This document shows, one piece after another, positions 63,967-64,000 of a stretch of 64,000 nt of DNA (the first letter of the stretch is position 1; the number at the start of each line of letters is the position of its first letter). The stretch is taken from NCBI GenBank assembly GCA_018820275.1, contig JAHJOO010000050.1, forward strand, positions 1-64,000, read 5' to 3'. Under the pieces are notes generated by a model that was given only the letters and a program-made list of their open reading frames with translations, searched no databases and had not been told where the DNA came from. Made by a program: the position numbers and the translations under genes. This DNA comes from Alphaproteobacteria bacterium (GTDB lineage: Bacteria > Pseudomonadota > Alphaproteobacteria > Caulobacterales > Caulobacteraceae).

Positions 63967-64000
63967 ATGGATCAGGGCGTCGTCGTCATCACGGGAGGGC
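63967..64000 (+). CDS. Start of a short-chain dehydrogenase/reductase gene (truncated by window)
   Basis: ATG 63967 with a CAGGAG RBS begins MDQGVVVITGG, the glycine-rich cofactor motif (TGGxxG) of SDR proteins. Only 11 codons are visible, so class and substrate cannot be judged. It follows the fRMsr gene by 49 bp on the same strand. Confidence 0.65.
   Translation, partial: MDQGVVVITGG

Overview
The window is about 70% G+C, with densely packed genes, many 4-bp ATGA/GTGA overlaps and many GTG/TTG starts. Gene content points to an alphaproteobacterium of the Caulobacteraceae, most likely Brevundimonas or a close relative (inference). Supporting signs are a DUF1476 F1-ATPase inhibitor, the DUF4164-zapA-6S RNA-fthC order, a gap-pgk-fba cluster, Caulobacter-type housekeeping promoters (TTGnCG / GCTANAnC) and CtrA-like TTAACCAT half-sites. 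It looks like core chromosome. I see no prophage, intact IS element, CRISPR array, rRNA or plasmid functions.

Layout. 1-7.1 kb: an OmpA-like porin, then a polysaccharide export locus with a CMP-sugar synthetase divergent from an ABC-2 permease, a KpsE-like copolymerase, a KpsT-like ATPase and a TPR-glycosyltransferase fusion. 7.1-11.2 kb: a giant serralysin-type RTX metalloprotease. 11.3-13.8 kb: argB, a HAD nucleotidase and dapD in one overlapping operon. 13.9-17.6 kb: central carbon genes gap, pgk and fba. 17.7-23.4 kb: a response regulator, histidine kinase and S41 peptidase operon, divergent from an EF-hand protein and a second S41 peptidase. 23.4-29.0 kb: purT-tkt, then DUF4164-zapA, 6S RNA, fthC and a YmdB-type phosphoesterase. 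29.0-32.5 kb: a REP-like repeat pair, an orphan HicB, PhoD and a cytochrome P450. 32.5-45.8 kb: a region where the de novo purine genes purB, purC, purS, purQ and purL all lie on the minus strand, interleaved with lipoproteins, an aspartyl protease, a PEBP, DUF1476 and a fasciclin protein. 45.9-54 kb: a glutathione transferase, a 39-aa membrane ORF, a lytic transglycosylase, a family-4 UDG variant, ETF-ubiquinone oxidoreductase, a TPR protein and ispE. 54-58 kb: a second fasciclin protein and glyQS. 58-64 kb: a DUF559 repeat cassette, a SIMPL protein, tRNA-CAT, a secreted cysteine peptidase, a beta-helix protein, a Sel1 lipoprotein, an fRMsr and the start of an SDR gene.

The strongest candidate for something undescribed is the DUF559 (Vsr-like nuclease fold) gene at 58.1 kb. 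It is bracketed by inverted copies of a two-hairpin palindromic repeat. The same inverted repeat pair occurs without the gene at 16.4 kb between pgk and gap. This looks like a REP/RAYT-style arrangement with a nuclease-fold partner. Other items for a second look are the RTX protease with about 18-aa AQVLPGL repeats in an acidic tail, the inverted pair of CtrA half-sites at 63.2 kb, and the UDG lacking two of the four iron-sulfur cysteines.
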